Of a stretch of 64,000 nucleotides of DNA, positions 34,720 through 42,490 are shown one piece after another (positions within the stretch are counted from its first letter, which is position 1; every line of letters begins with the position of its first letter). The notes beneath the pieces are model-generated. The model had not been told where the DNA came from, made no database searches, and was given only the letters and a program-made list of their open reading frames with translations. The stretch comes from Nocardia vulneris (lineage in GTDB: Bacteria > Actinomycetota > Actinomycetes > Mycobacteriales > Mycobacteriaceae): NCBI RefSeq assembly GCF_001613425.1, contig NZ_BDCI01000011.1, positions 1 to 64,000 of the forward strand. Direction: 5' to 3'. The position numbers and the translations under genes were made by a program.

Positions 34720-35108
34720 CAGCTGAACAACCTTCGCATCTGCACGAGTCTCGGCGATCGGACGTCGCCTTCTCGATAGCAACACGGCACCCCGGCGCGG
34801 GCAACGGACCTGCGCCCTAAGAGATACCGACTACTCCGAAGGGATAACCGGACCGGTAAGTTCGATCCGGGATCGAACCTCTTGGTCTACGCTGCAGTAG
34901 AGAATGTCCCCGACGTGGTACCCATCCGCAGGATCGAACGTATTGAGCGGCACGCCGTTTCAATGCAGAACGCTGGAAGGGCCCTCGACGCCGGGGTAGG
35001 ATTCGATCTAGTTCTACGCTGAGCCCGGATGCCGGCCGGGTTGCGCGCGGCGGGGCAGTGCGAGAAGGGTGGGCGGGTGTGATCGGCAGAGATACTACAG
35101 GAAGATCA
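34720..35108. other. Divergent promoter region between SARP 2 and the two-component system
   Basis: No gene is seen. The spacer holds a 19-bp perfect palindrome at 34860-34878, a half-site GGATCGAAC at 34931-34939 and a related GATTCGATC near 35002-35010. These elements suggest dense regulator binding between the two divergent regulatory transcription units. Confidence 0.6.
34860..34878. promoter_or_regulatory. 19-bp perfect palindrome GTTCGATCC-G-GGATCGAAC
   Basis: Arms of nine bases around a single central G. It lies 141 bases upstream of SARP 2 and 231 bases upstream of the kinase, with a further GGATCGAAC half-site 53 bases to the right. Perfect symmetry of this length is unlikely by chance and fits a dimeric LuxR- or other HTH-type regulator, for instance the adjacent response regulator. 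Confidence 0.7.
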
Positions 35109-36218
35109 GTGCCAAATCAAAGCGTCGAGACCGATCTGCCGGATAGTTTGTCAACTGATTTCGCGGCACTGTTCACCGCCCGAATTCCCTCGCTGATCGC
35201 GCAATACCGTGCCCGCCTCGAAGAGATCGGCAGCCCGCTCGTTTCCAATTCGGCCGCCTGGGAACAGTGCGAGCTGCAAGCCACCCGAATTTTCGAGGAC
35301 TGCGCGCGCAGTCTCGCGTCGGGCAGTCCCATGGTCAGTCACGTGACCGACGTCTTCGATCTCGGCACCGAGCGCGTGCGGCAGGGCGCCCACATCACCC
35401 ATTCGGTGCGCGCGGGCGGCATCATCGCCGATCTGGCCATGACCGTGCTCGCCGAATGCGCCGCGCAGCTCGGCGCACCGCAGACCGACCTGGTCGCTGC
35501 CGTGCGCGCGCTACAGCAGGGGATCGGGCTGCGGCTCGAGTCCGGTTCGATCGGCTACGACGCGTTCCTGCTGCAGCGGGTGCGGGAGGCGCACGAGCAA
35601 GGACAGCGCAGGCTGGCCCGGGAGATCCACGACCACATCGGCAACTCGGTCAGCTTGGCGCTGCGTCAGATCGAGCTCTACGAGCTGGAATGCGAACGCG
35701 CCGGCGACGATTCGGGATCGCGGCACGTCCAGCTCGCCAAAGACGCCATCCTGGAGACGATTACCCGCAGCCGCGAGCTGGTCAGCGAACTGCGCCAGCC
35801 CGGGGTGAACGGCTCGCTGGAAACCGCGCTGCGCGGCTTCGCCGGCTCGCTGGGGCAGTCGGGCGCGCCGCTGCAGATGTGGGTGCGCGGCAGCGACAAG
35901 TGGATACCCGGTGCGGTCACCGAGGAACTGTTCATCATGGTCCGCGAGTGCCTGCGCAACGCATACACTCACGCGGGTGCGGCCAACGTCGTCGTGCACA
36001 TCGATATCGCGCCGCACGAGGTACATGCCGAGATCATCGACAACGGCAAAGGCTTCGACGTTCAGGCGCTGCGCGCCAGCGGCCGTGGCAACGGCCTGCT
36101 GATCCTGCAGGAGCGTTCCGACCTGGTCGGCGGCACGGTGCATATCGATTCCGCCCCGGGCCGCGGCACCCGGGTCACCCTATGGATCCCGATCGCCCAG
36201 GAGCGTCAAAACTTATGA
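35109..36218 (+). CDS. Cytoplasmic LuxR-type sensor histidine kinase
   Basis: 369 aa from GTG 35109, chosen for its AGGAAG ribosome site; an in-frame GTG at 35058 would add 17 residues. There is no membrane segment: the first about 150 residues are a soluble helical sensor resembling RsbR/globin-like N-domains (FTARIPSLIAQYRARLEEIGSPL). Then come the HisKA_3 motif RRLAREIHDHIGNSVSLAL with His174, and the ATPase (EELFIMVRECLRNAYTHAGAANV, IDNGKGFD, GNGLLILQER). Overlaps the response regulator by ATGA; its last sense codon is a rare TTA. A soluble sensor suggests an intracellular signal, possibly a pathway intermediate. Confidence 0.92.
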   Translation: MPNQSVETDLPDSLSTDFAALFTARIPSLIAQYRARLEEIGSPLVSNSAAWEQCELQATRIFEDCARSLASGSPMVSHVTDVFDLGTERVRQGAHITHSVRAGGIIADLAMTVLAECAAQLGAPQTDLVAAVRALQQGIGLRLESGSIGYDAFLLQRVREAHEQGQRRLAREIHDHIGNSVSLALRQIELYELECERAGDDSGSRHVQLAKDAILETITRSRELVSELRQPGVNGSLETALRGFAGSLGQSGAPLQMWVRGSDKWIPGAVTEELFIMVRECLRNAYTHAGAANVVVHIDIAPHEVHAEIIDNGKGFDVQALRASGRGNGLLILQERSDLVGGTVHIDSAPGRGTRVTLWIPIAQERQNL

Positions 36219-36898
36219 GCCAGAACCAGATCCGCATTCTCGTGGCCGACGACCACACCCTGTTACGAGAGGCACTGTGCGATCTGCTCCGGGCCGAACC
36301 CGATTTCGAGATCGTGGCGCAGGCCGGCACCGGAACCTCGGCGATTCAACTGGCCGCCGAACATCGCCCCGACGTGCTGCTGCTGGATCTGGAAATGCCC
36401 GAGAGCAATCCGCCGGACACGGTTCGCCGTCTGCTGGAACAGGATCCGGCGCTGCGGATCATCGTGCTGAGCATGCACGACGCGCAGCAGCTCGTGCAGC
36501 AGCTGCTCTCGCTCGGCGTCCGAGGCTACCTGCACAAGGGCGCCCGGCGCCACACCCTGGTCTCGGCGATCCAGCAGTCCGTGGGCGAAGGGCCGCAGAC
36601 GGTCACCCTTTCGGTGTCGCCGGAGAGCTTGCGGGCCAGGGCCGAAGAGCCAGAGGATCCCAGCACGCTGTCGACCCGCGAGCGTGAGGTGCTCGTGCTG
36701 GTGGCCGAGGCGCTCAGCAATCGCCAGATCGCCACCCGCCTCGGCGTGGCCGAGGCGACGGTGAAACGGCATTTGCGCAACATCTTCACCAAGCTGGAGG
36801 CGGTCTCGCGCATCGATGCGGTCAACCGGGCGGTCGAGCGCGCGCTGATCTCGCGCCAGCAGGTGGAGTCACCGCAGGGTGTCCGCAGCTGGCGGTGA
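36215..36898 (+). CDS. NarL/LuxR-type response regulator of the cluster
   Basis: 227 aa. Receiver with phospho-Asp58 (VLLLDLEMPE) and ILVADDHTLLREAL, then a LuxR helix-turn-helix (TLSTREREVLVLVAEALSNRQIATRLGVAEATVKRHLRNIFTKLEA). Contains a rare TTA Leu codon at position 17. Its 3' end overlaps the convergent SDR gene by 30 bases. With the soluble kinase it most likely controls the cluster, perhaps through the palindrome at 34860. Confidence 0.93.
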   Translation: MSQNQIRILVADDHTLLREALCDLLRAEPDFEIVAQAGTGTSAIQLAAEHRPDVLLLDLEMPESNPPDTVRRLLEQDPALRIIVLSMHDAQQLVQQLLSLGVRGYLHKGARRHTLVSAIQQSVGEGPQTVTLSVSPESLRARAEEPEDPSTLSTREREVLVLVAEALSNRQIATRLGVAEATVKRHLRNIFTKLEAVSRIDAVNRAVERALISRQQVESPQGVRSWR

Positions 36899-37606
36899 GC
36901 CGGTGACCGGATGGCGCGACTCGATCATGCGCCCGGAAACAGCGCCCGCGGCGTCGGAGACCAGATAGTCCACCAGGGCCGCGGTTTCGTCCTCCGCGGC
37001 GAGGCAGCAATCCGGCCGGGCCCGCGATCCGGTGTCGGGCGTGCGGATCGCGCAACTGATATCCGCGACAACGGTATTCACCTGCACCCCGCGCGGGCCG
37101 AGTTCCCTGGACAGCGTTTCGGTCAACGCGTGCAACGTTTCCCGGATCACCAGATCGTCGGGTCGCTTGCGCGCCGAGGAGTCGATCTGGGCCACGTTCA
37201 CGATCCGGCCCGCGCCCGACTCGGCCAGGTAGCGCTCGGCCGCGCGACTGACCAGCAGCGGCGCCCGCAGCCGGGCGTGCACCACCGATTCCCAGTCCGG
37301 CAGCTCCGGCGCGCTGTCGGCGCGTCCCGGGAACGGCGCGTTCACCACCACCATGGGCGGACCCAGGGTTTCGGCGACCCGCAGCACGGTGGCCTCCGCC
37401 TCGTGCAGATAGCGCAGATCCGCGCCGAACGCCCACAGTCCGGCCCGGTCGGGCCCGAGCGCGTCCAGGGAGGTGTCGCACCACGATGCCCGCAGATCCA
37501 CCAGGGCGATGGTGAACTTGCGGGCCGCCAGCTTTCGCACGACTGCCGCACCGAGGCCGCTGCCGGCTCCGGTCACGATGGCCACGCGGTGCCGGCTATC
37601 CACCAT
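36869..37606 (-). CDS. SDR-fold protein lacking the catalytic Tyr and Lys
   Basis: 245 aa from ATG 37606 with an AAAGGAG ribosome site. The nucleotide-binding TGAGSGLG motif (residues 12-19) is intact, and VVVNAPFPG stands in place of NNAG. The segment that should read Ser...YxxxK reads IVNVAQIDSSARKRPDDLVIRETLHALTE. The Tyr position is Leu and the Lys position is Glu, so the usual dehydrogenase chemistry is unlikely. It may be a cofactor-binding regulator, in the way NmrA is, or use a different mechanism. It is monocistronic between the response regulator and the first UbiA gene. Confidence 0.82.
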   Translation of the reverse strand: MVDSRHRVAIVTGAGSGLGAAVVRKLAARKFTIALVDLRASWCDTSLDALGPDRAGLWAFGADLRYLHEAEATVLRVAETLGPPMVVVNAPFPGRADSAPELPDWESVVHARLRAPLLVSRAAERYLAESGAGRIVNVAQIDSSARKRPDDLVIRETLHALTETLSRELGPRGVQVNTVVADISCAIRTPDTGSRARPDCCLAAEDETAALVDYLVSDAAGAVSGRMIESRHPVTGSPPAADTLR

Positions 37607-37857
37607 GGCAACGCTCCTTTCAGGAATTTGCACCGTGTCGGGTCTCGTTCGATGTACCCGACTGTCCCCACGTGAGCGCCCACCCTACGCGATCGCCGAC
37701 ATCCACCGAGCCTGCCATGGCCCAGATGCTGCGAAAGTAGTATTCCGGAGACGCGGTATTGCTCCTTTCAATACACTGAGTCCACCTTTTAGCACTGAGA
37801 GGAGTACCGCATTCGGGGAATATCCGATATGTCGGCACCGGCATAGCGTAATGCGAT

Positions 37858-38790
37858 ATGAATATGGGTGCTGCGTCAATTCAATTCCCGGCCGATACTA
37901 CGGCGGGAGCAGTATTAGTCCGGCTTTCGAAAGAATTCCTACAGGAATCTCGGATCTCGGTCCAGATCATCTTCCTGATGCGTTTCGGGACCGCGGCCGT
38001 GCTCGGGGCGTCGGTGCTCGGCGGCCAGGTGCTGCTGGCCGCCGTGGCCTGGGTGCTCGCGACGCTGGCCGCCTACGTGTTCAACGGCGTCATGGACGTC
38101 ACCGAGGACCGGGCGAACGGCTCGACCCGGCCGATCAGCCGGGGATCGCTGCCGGTGCCGGTGGCCGCGGGCGGGGTGATCGCGGCGGGCGCCCTCGCGC
38201 TGGCCATCGGCGGCGTCGTCGACGCGGGCGGCTGGCTGCCGCTGTTGATCCTGGCTCATCTGGCGTGCGGTTACGCCTATTCCGGTGCGCCTTTCTACGG
38301 CAAACGCCGCGGCAGCACCGCTGCCCTGCTCGTGCTCGGCATGGGCGTGCTGACCTACGCGGCGGGCTGGCAGGCCGCGGGTCAGCAGGGCGGACTGCCG
38401 GTGCTGCTGCTCGGCACCGCGATGTCGCTGTGGATGGCCGGCGTCGGTGCGCTGGTCAAGGACCTGTCCGATGCCGAGGGTGACGCGGCGGGCGGGCGCC
38501 AGACCCCGGTCATCAAGTGGGGCGATGGCCGGGTCCGCCTGCTGGTGACCGTGAACGCCGCGCTCATCGCCGCCGGATACGGCGCAGCCGCTCTGCTTTT
38601 CGCGCCGATGCTGGCGCCGTCGGCGCTCGCCCTGGCCATCGGTGCGGTGGCGGTCGGCGTGCTCGCCGCGACGACCCGCCGCGCCACCTCCCGCACCGAC
38701 CGCCGCCTCCCGTATCGCGCCTTCATGGTCACCCAGTACGCCGTGCACATCGCGGTGCTGGCCACCCTGCTCATCGCCGGTGTGCACTAG
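37858..38790 (+). CDS. UbiA-family aromatic prenyltransferase 1
   Basis: 310 aa, about nine membrane helices. The first aspartate motif NGVMDVTED (Asn76, Asp80, Asp84) followed by RANGSTRPISRG is a complete NxxxDxxxD site. The second, KDLSDAEGDAAGG near 201-213, is also complete. These Mg-binding sites hold the prenyl diphosphate while a phenolic or aminobenzoate ring is alkylated at the membrane. Start at ATG 37858 (ATG 37864 possible). The first 30 codons are noticeably poorer in GC and include a TTA codon at 20. Stop is 13 bases from the convergent prenyl synthase. Confidence 0.92.
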   Translation: MNMGAASIQFPADTTAGAVLVRLSKEFLQESRISVQIIFLMRFGTAAVLGASVLGGQVLLAAVAWVLATLAAYVFNGVMDVTEDRANGSTRPISRGSLPVPVAAGGVIAAGALALAIGGVVDAGGWLPLLILAHLACGYAYSGAPFYGKRRGSTAALLVLGMGVLTYAAGWQAAGQQGGLPVLLLGTAMSLWMAGVGALVKDLSDAEGDAAGGRQTPVIKWGDGRVRLLVTVNAALIAAGYGAAALLFAPMLAPSALALAIGAVAVGVLAATTRRATSRTDRRLPYRAFMVTQYAVHIAVLATLLIAGVH

Positions 38791-38803
38791 CGCTCAGCTC
38801 AGC

Positions 38804-39850
38804 TCACTTGTTCCGATAGGCGACGCCATGAGCCATGGAGATCAGCTCCTCCTGCCAGCCCGGTTCCAGACCCACGTCGGCGAGCGCGGCACTGCCCCGC
38901 TCGACGAGCGCGCCGATGTGCTGCTCCACCGCGGCGGAAATCCCCGATTCGAGCAGCCGCTCGCGCAGGTGCGCCGAGGTCGTTCCCGGTGCGTCGATCA
39001 ATGCCCTGACCTGTTCGTCCCGCTCGATGGCGAGCGAGAGCAGCAGGGTCATCTTGTGCCGTTCGAGATCCAGCTGGGCGGGCTTGCCGAGCGTGTCGGT
39101 GTCACCGAACATGTCGAGCAGGTCGTCGCGCAGCTGGAACGCCTCGCCGACCGCGAGACCGTAGGCCTCGAACGGCTGCGCCAGATCGGGGCGGCCGGCC
39201 AGGATCGCGCCGACCAGCAGCGGCCGGTGGATCGTGTAGTTGCCCGATTTCAGCTGGGCGATGGTGCGCGAGAGCTGCGGGTTGCCCGCGAACCGCGCCG
39301 CCGCGACCACGTCGAGATGCTGACCGATCATCAGCTCGGCCCGCAGTTCACCCCAGGCCGCCGTGACCGCGGGCATCGCCTCGGCCATGAAGATATCGGC
39401 GTAGACGAGGGCCAGATCACCGGCCAGGATCGCCACGCTCTCGCCGAACCGGCCCGATTCGCCCTGCCAGCCGAGCGCCCGATGCCGGGCCGCGTACTTC
39501 TCGTGCACCGAAGGGGCGCCGCGGCGGATCGCTGATTCGTCGAACACGTCGTCGTGGATCAGCGCACTCGCGTGCAGGAACTCTGTGGCTACCGCCGCGG
39601 AGATGATCGAACTCCCGTCCGGATCACCACCCGCCGCGAGATATCCACTGATGCAGAACTCCGGCCTGATCCGTTTACCGCCGGCCCGCATCAGCTCGGC
39701 AATCGACTCGATCGTCGCACCGGCCTCGCTGTCCAAGGCAAACCAGCGCTTGTGCTCTTTTTCCAGGAACTCGAGTGCCAGCTGTTCGGCACGCTTCATC
39801 ATGTCGTTTCTGGTGTCTTGTACGGAGTAGATTCCGGTTGCCGCGCACAT
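38804..39850 (-). CDS. Polyprenyl diphosphate synthase, GGPP type
   Basis: 348 aa from ATG 39850 (an AAGGTGG precedes it; internal ATGs at 39802/39799 lack one). It condenses IPP units on an allylic primer. First aspartate-rich motif DDVFD at residues 100-104, second DDLLDMFGD near 240, and the GGKRIRP motif at 57-63. The residues four and five before the first motif are Ala96 and Ser95, small instead of the aromatic pair of short-chain FPP synthases, which predicts C20 or longer. It uses isoprene units from the mevalonate genes and supplies the UbiA enzymes. Confidence 0.92.
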   Translation of the reverse strand: MCAATGIYSVQDTRNDMMKRAEQLALEFLEKEHKRWFALDSEAGATIESIAELMRAGGKRIRPEFCISGYLAAGGDPDGSSIISAAVATEFLHASALIHDDVFDESAIRRGAPSVHEKYAARHRALGWQGESGRFGESVAILAGDLALVYADIFMAEAMPAVTAAWGELRAELMIGQHLDVVAAARFAGNPQLSRTIAQLKSGNYTIHRPLLVGAILAGRPDLAQPFEAYGLAVGEAFQLRDDLLDMFGDTDTLGKPAQLDLERHKMTLLLSLAIERDEQVRALIDAPGTTSAHLRERLLESGISAAVEQHIGALVERGSAALADVGLEPGWQEELISMAHGVAYRNK

Positions 39851-39900
39851 GGTCGCAGTACCACCTTTCGGAGATAGAGGAATGACATAGCCCGAGGTAG

Positions 39901-41517
39901 TTACGGAATTCCGGCCAATTGCGCGCGCACGATCTTTCCGGAGCCATTGCGCGGAATCTCGGCGACGATGACGACATCGCGCGGAACCTTGTACCGAGCC
40001 AGCTGGGATTTGACGTAATTGCGGATTTCCTCGGGATCGAGCTCGGCGCCCGCGCGCGGCACGACGAACGCCCGCAGCCGCTGGCCGAAATCCGCGTCGT
40101 CCACGCCGATGGCGGCAGCGTCGGCGATATCGTCGCGGTCGGCGAGCAGGTTCTCCACCTCGCCGGGGTAGACGTTCTCGCCGCCGGACACGATCATGTC
40201 GTCGCTGCGGCCGTCGAGGAACAGCAGGCCGGAGCGGTCGAAGTGCCCGATGTCGCCGGTCGAGATCATCCCGCCGTGCCGGTCCTTGTCCCGGCCGTCG
40301 GTGTACCCGCCGAAGCTGAGGCCGTTGGCGACGAAAATGATGCCCGGGGTGTCGGGTTCGGTGATCTCCCGGTCGTTGCGGTCGAACAGCGCGACGCGCA
40401 CGCCCACCGGCGGCCGGCCGACGGTGCCCGGCGCCCGCCGCAGTTCGGCCGGCGTGGCCACCGACACCGCGGCGACCTCGGTGGCCCCGTAGTTGTTGTA
40501 GAGCACGTCGCCGAAGGCGGCGGCGGTGCGGGCGCTGAGCCCCGGCGAGATCGCCGACCCGCCGCTGGCGATGATGCGCAGCGACGAAACGTCGTACCGG
40601 GCAAGCACCTCGGGCCCGAGATCGAGGATGCGGCCCAGCATGGTCGGGACCACGATCAGGGTGTCGGCCCGGTGCTCGGCCACGCTCGCGAGAGTGGCCT
40701 CGGCGTCGAACTTGCCGCGGCCGAACACCACGGTCTTGCCCAGCGCCATGGCGAGGGTGAACTGCCCGAGGCCGGTGGCGTGGAACAGCGGCGCGGCGAT
40801 CACCATGGTGCCGCCCCGGCTGAGCGGGACCCGGTCGAGCAGCTGCGCCGATTGCAGCGGCGAAATACGCTTGCGCACGGCGCCTTTCGGCGTGCCGGTG
40901 GTGCCGCTGGTGAGCAGCACCAGGCCGCCGGGCTCGGCGGGCAGCGGGGGCGGGGTGGTCGAGTTGGCGGTGATCAGGTCATCGATCAGCGCCGGGCCGT
41001 CCGCGCTGCGCGGCCCGTCGTTCCAGGTCTCGAACAGCCGCACCGAGCCGGACAACGCGGTGGTGGGGGCGCTGAACTCGGCGTCGTGGAACAGCACGGT
41101 GACGCCTTCACGCTCGGCGACGTCGCGCAATTGCGGTCCCGCGAAACCGGTGTTCATGATGACCAGCCGGACGCCCAGTTTGCCGGTCGCGATCATGGTC
41201 GCGACCATGCCGCGATGGTCGCGGGCCAGCACGCCGGCCACGTCGCCGGGGCCGATGCCCGCGGCGGCCAGGCCGCGGGCCAGCGCGTTCGACTGCCGTT
41301 CCAGCTCACCGAAGCTGATGCTGCCGCGGGCGTCGACCACGGCGGCGCGATCGGGCTCGTAGCGCGCCATGTAGCTGATCATGGCGGGGAACGGTCCGCA
41401 GTGCGCGGCGATCTTGGCCGAGCGCACGTCCGCGGACAGATGGCGGGGATGGATGAAACCACGCTTGCCGAGCACGGCCAGCGATCGGAGCACCTGCGCG
41501 GTGCGCTGCAGCATCAT
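39901..41517 (-). CDS. FadD-like acyl-CoA ligase
   Basis: 538 aa from ATG 41517, which overlaps the stop of the upstream UbiA gene (ATGATGA). ANL superfamily: P-loop LTSGTTGTPKGAV near 190, NNYGATE near 335, STGDIGHFDRSGLLFLDGR with the adenylate-binding Asp near 415, the hinge, and the C-terminal catalytic Lys in GSGKIVRAQL. Sequence resembles mycobacterial long-chain acyl-CoA synthetases (FadD2/FadD12 group) more than benzoate ligases. It may activate a fatty acid or a prenylated acid for attachment to the aminobenzoate. Confidence 0.88.
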   Translation of the reverse strand: MMLQRTAQVLRSLAVLGKRGFIHPRHLSADVRSAKIAAHCGPFPAMISYMARYEPDRAAVVDARGSISFGELERQSNALARGLAAAGIGPGDVAGVLARDHRGMVATMIATGKLGVRLVIMNTGFAGPQLRDVAEREGVTVLFHDAEFSAPTTALSGSVRLFETWNDGPRSADGPALIDDLITANSTTPPPLPAEPGGLVLLTSGTTGTPKGAVRKRISPLQSAQLLDRVPLSRGGTMVIAAPLFHATGLGQFTLAMALGKTVVFGRGKFDAEATLASVAEHRADTLIVVPTMLGRILDLGPEVLARYDVSSLRIIASGGSAISPGLSARTAAAFGDVLYNNYGATEVAAVSVATPAELRRAPGTVGRPPVGVRVALFDRNDREITEPDTPGIIFVANGLSFGGYTDGRDKDRHGGMISTGDIGHFDRSGLLFLDGRSDDMIVSGGENVYPGEVENLLADRDDIADAAAIGVDDADFGQRLRAFVVPRAGAELDPEEIRNYVKSQLARYKVPRDVVIVAEIPRNGSGKIVRAQLAGIP

Positions 41518-42461
41518 GACAGCACCAGGGCCGCGGCGAGGCCGAGACCGACCGCGTCGGTGCTGCGGAAGCCGAGGATGACGGCGCGCTGCACCTGATC
41601 CTGGATCAGGCCGGCCCGGATCTGCATGGCGCGCAACACGATCGCGGGCAGCACGCACACGACCAGCCATGGGTTCAGCGAGCCGATGACGAACGGCGCC
41701 ACCAGCAGGGCGAGGCTGAGCACCGACAGCACGGCGATCAGGCCGCGGTAGATCGTCGGCGAGATGACGGCCGCGAGGGTGCGCCGCCCCGAGGCCGCAT
41801 CCCCTTCGCGGTCACCGAAATTCGCGTACGAGACCACCAGCAGCATGCACACGCCGATCAGCAGGCCGATCAGCACGGCGTCGGTGGACCAGTGCCGGGC
41901 GATGATCCAGTACGGGCCGAGCACCTCCGCGGTGTTGACCAGGAAGATCACGAACTCCAGGCCGGTGGGGCGGTAGCTGAACTTGAACAGCCACGAGTAC
42001 TGCACGGCGACCGCGATCACCACGAAGTACCCGATCAGGAACGGGATCGGCACATCCCCGTCGAGCGGAATGAGCAGCGCCAGACCGGTGCCGAACGCGA
42101 TCAGCCCGGTGACGATGCCGAAGGTGATCGCTTCGCGTTCCGACAGCATGCCCGACAGCAGCGGCTTGTTGGACTTGGGCAGGTGCCCGCCGGTGGCGTA
42201 GTTCTTGGCGTCGCTGCCGTCGCGGAAGCCGACGACGTCGTCGGCGGCGCAGGTGGCGACCTTCATCGCGATCATGCCGACCAGGATCAGGCCGAGCGCG
42301 GCGGCCATGCCGGGCTTGCTGATCGACTCGTGCGCGAGCAGCAGCACGGCGAGCAGCCAGGCGTAGAAGTGGTGGTACACCCGGAGCTTCCCCAGGCGGA
42401 AATAGGCACCGGCCTTCTCGCCGAAGGAGATTCCGGTGGACTGAATAGTCTCAGTGGTCAT
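41514..42461 (-). CDS. UbiA-family membrane enzyme 2 with atypical first motif
   Basis: 315 aa from ATG 42461, eight or nine membrane helices. The second motif YANFGDREGDAASGRR is a normal DxxxD site. The first motif region reads CAADDVVGFRDGSD (residues 71-84), without the Asn and central Asp of NxxxDxxxD. The following NYATGGHLPKSNKPLLSG keeps the usual basic/SG end. It may transfer prenyl groups with altered metal binding, as MenA-type relatives do, or be one of the UbiA-type membrane terpene cyclases known from Streptomyces. The 577-codon frame reaches far upstream, but this ATG follows the neighbouring ligase stop by 29 bases. Confidence 0.85.
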   Translation of the reverse strand: MTTETIQSTGISFGEKAGAYFRLGKLRVYHHFYAWLLAVLLLAHESISKPGMAAALGLILVGMIAMKVATCAADDVVGFRDGSDAKNYATGGHLPKSNKPLLSGMLSEREAITFGIVTGLIAFGTGLALLIPLDGDVPIPFLIGYFVVIAVAVQYSWLFKFSYRPTGLEFVIFLVNTAEVLGPYWIIARHWSTDAVLIGLLIGVCMLLVVSYANFGDREGDAASGRRTLAAVISPTIYRGLIAVLSVLSLALLVAPFVIGSLNPWLVVCVLPAIVLRAMQIRAGLIQDQVQRAVILGFRSTDAVGLGLAAALVLS

Positions 42462-42490
42462 GTCGAGTCCTGTGGAGTGAGGGCCGATGG

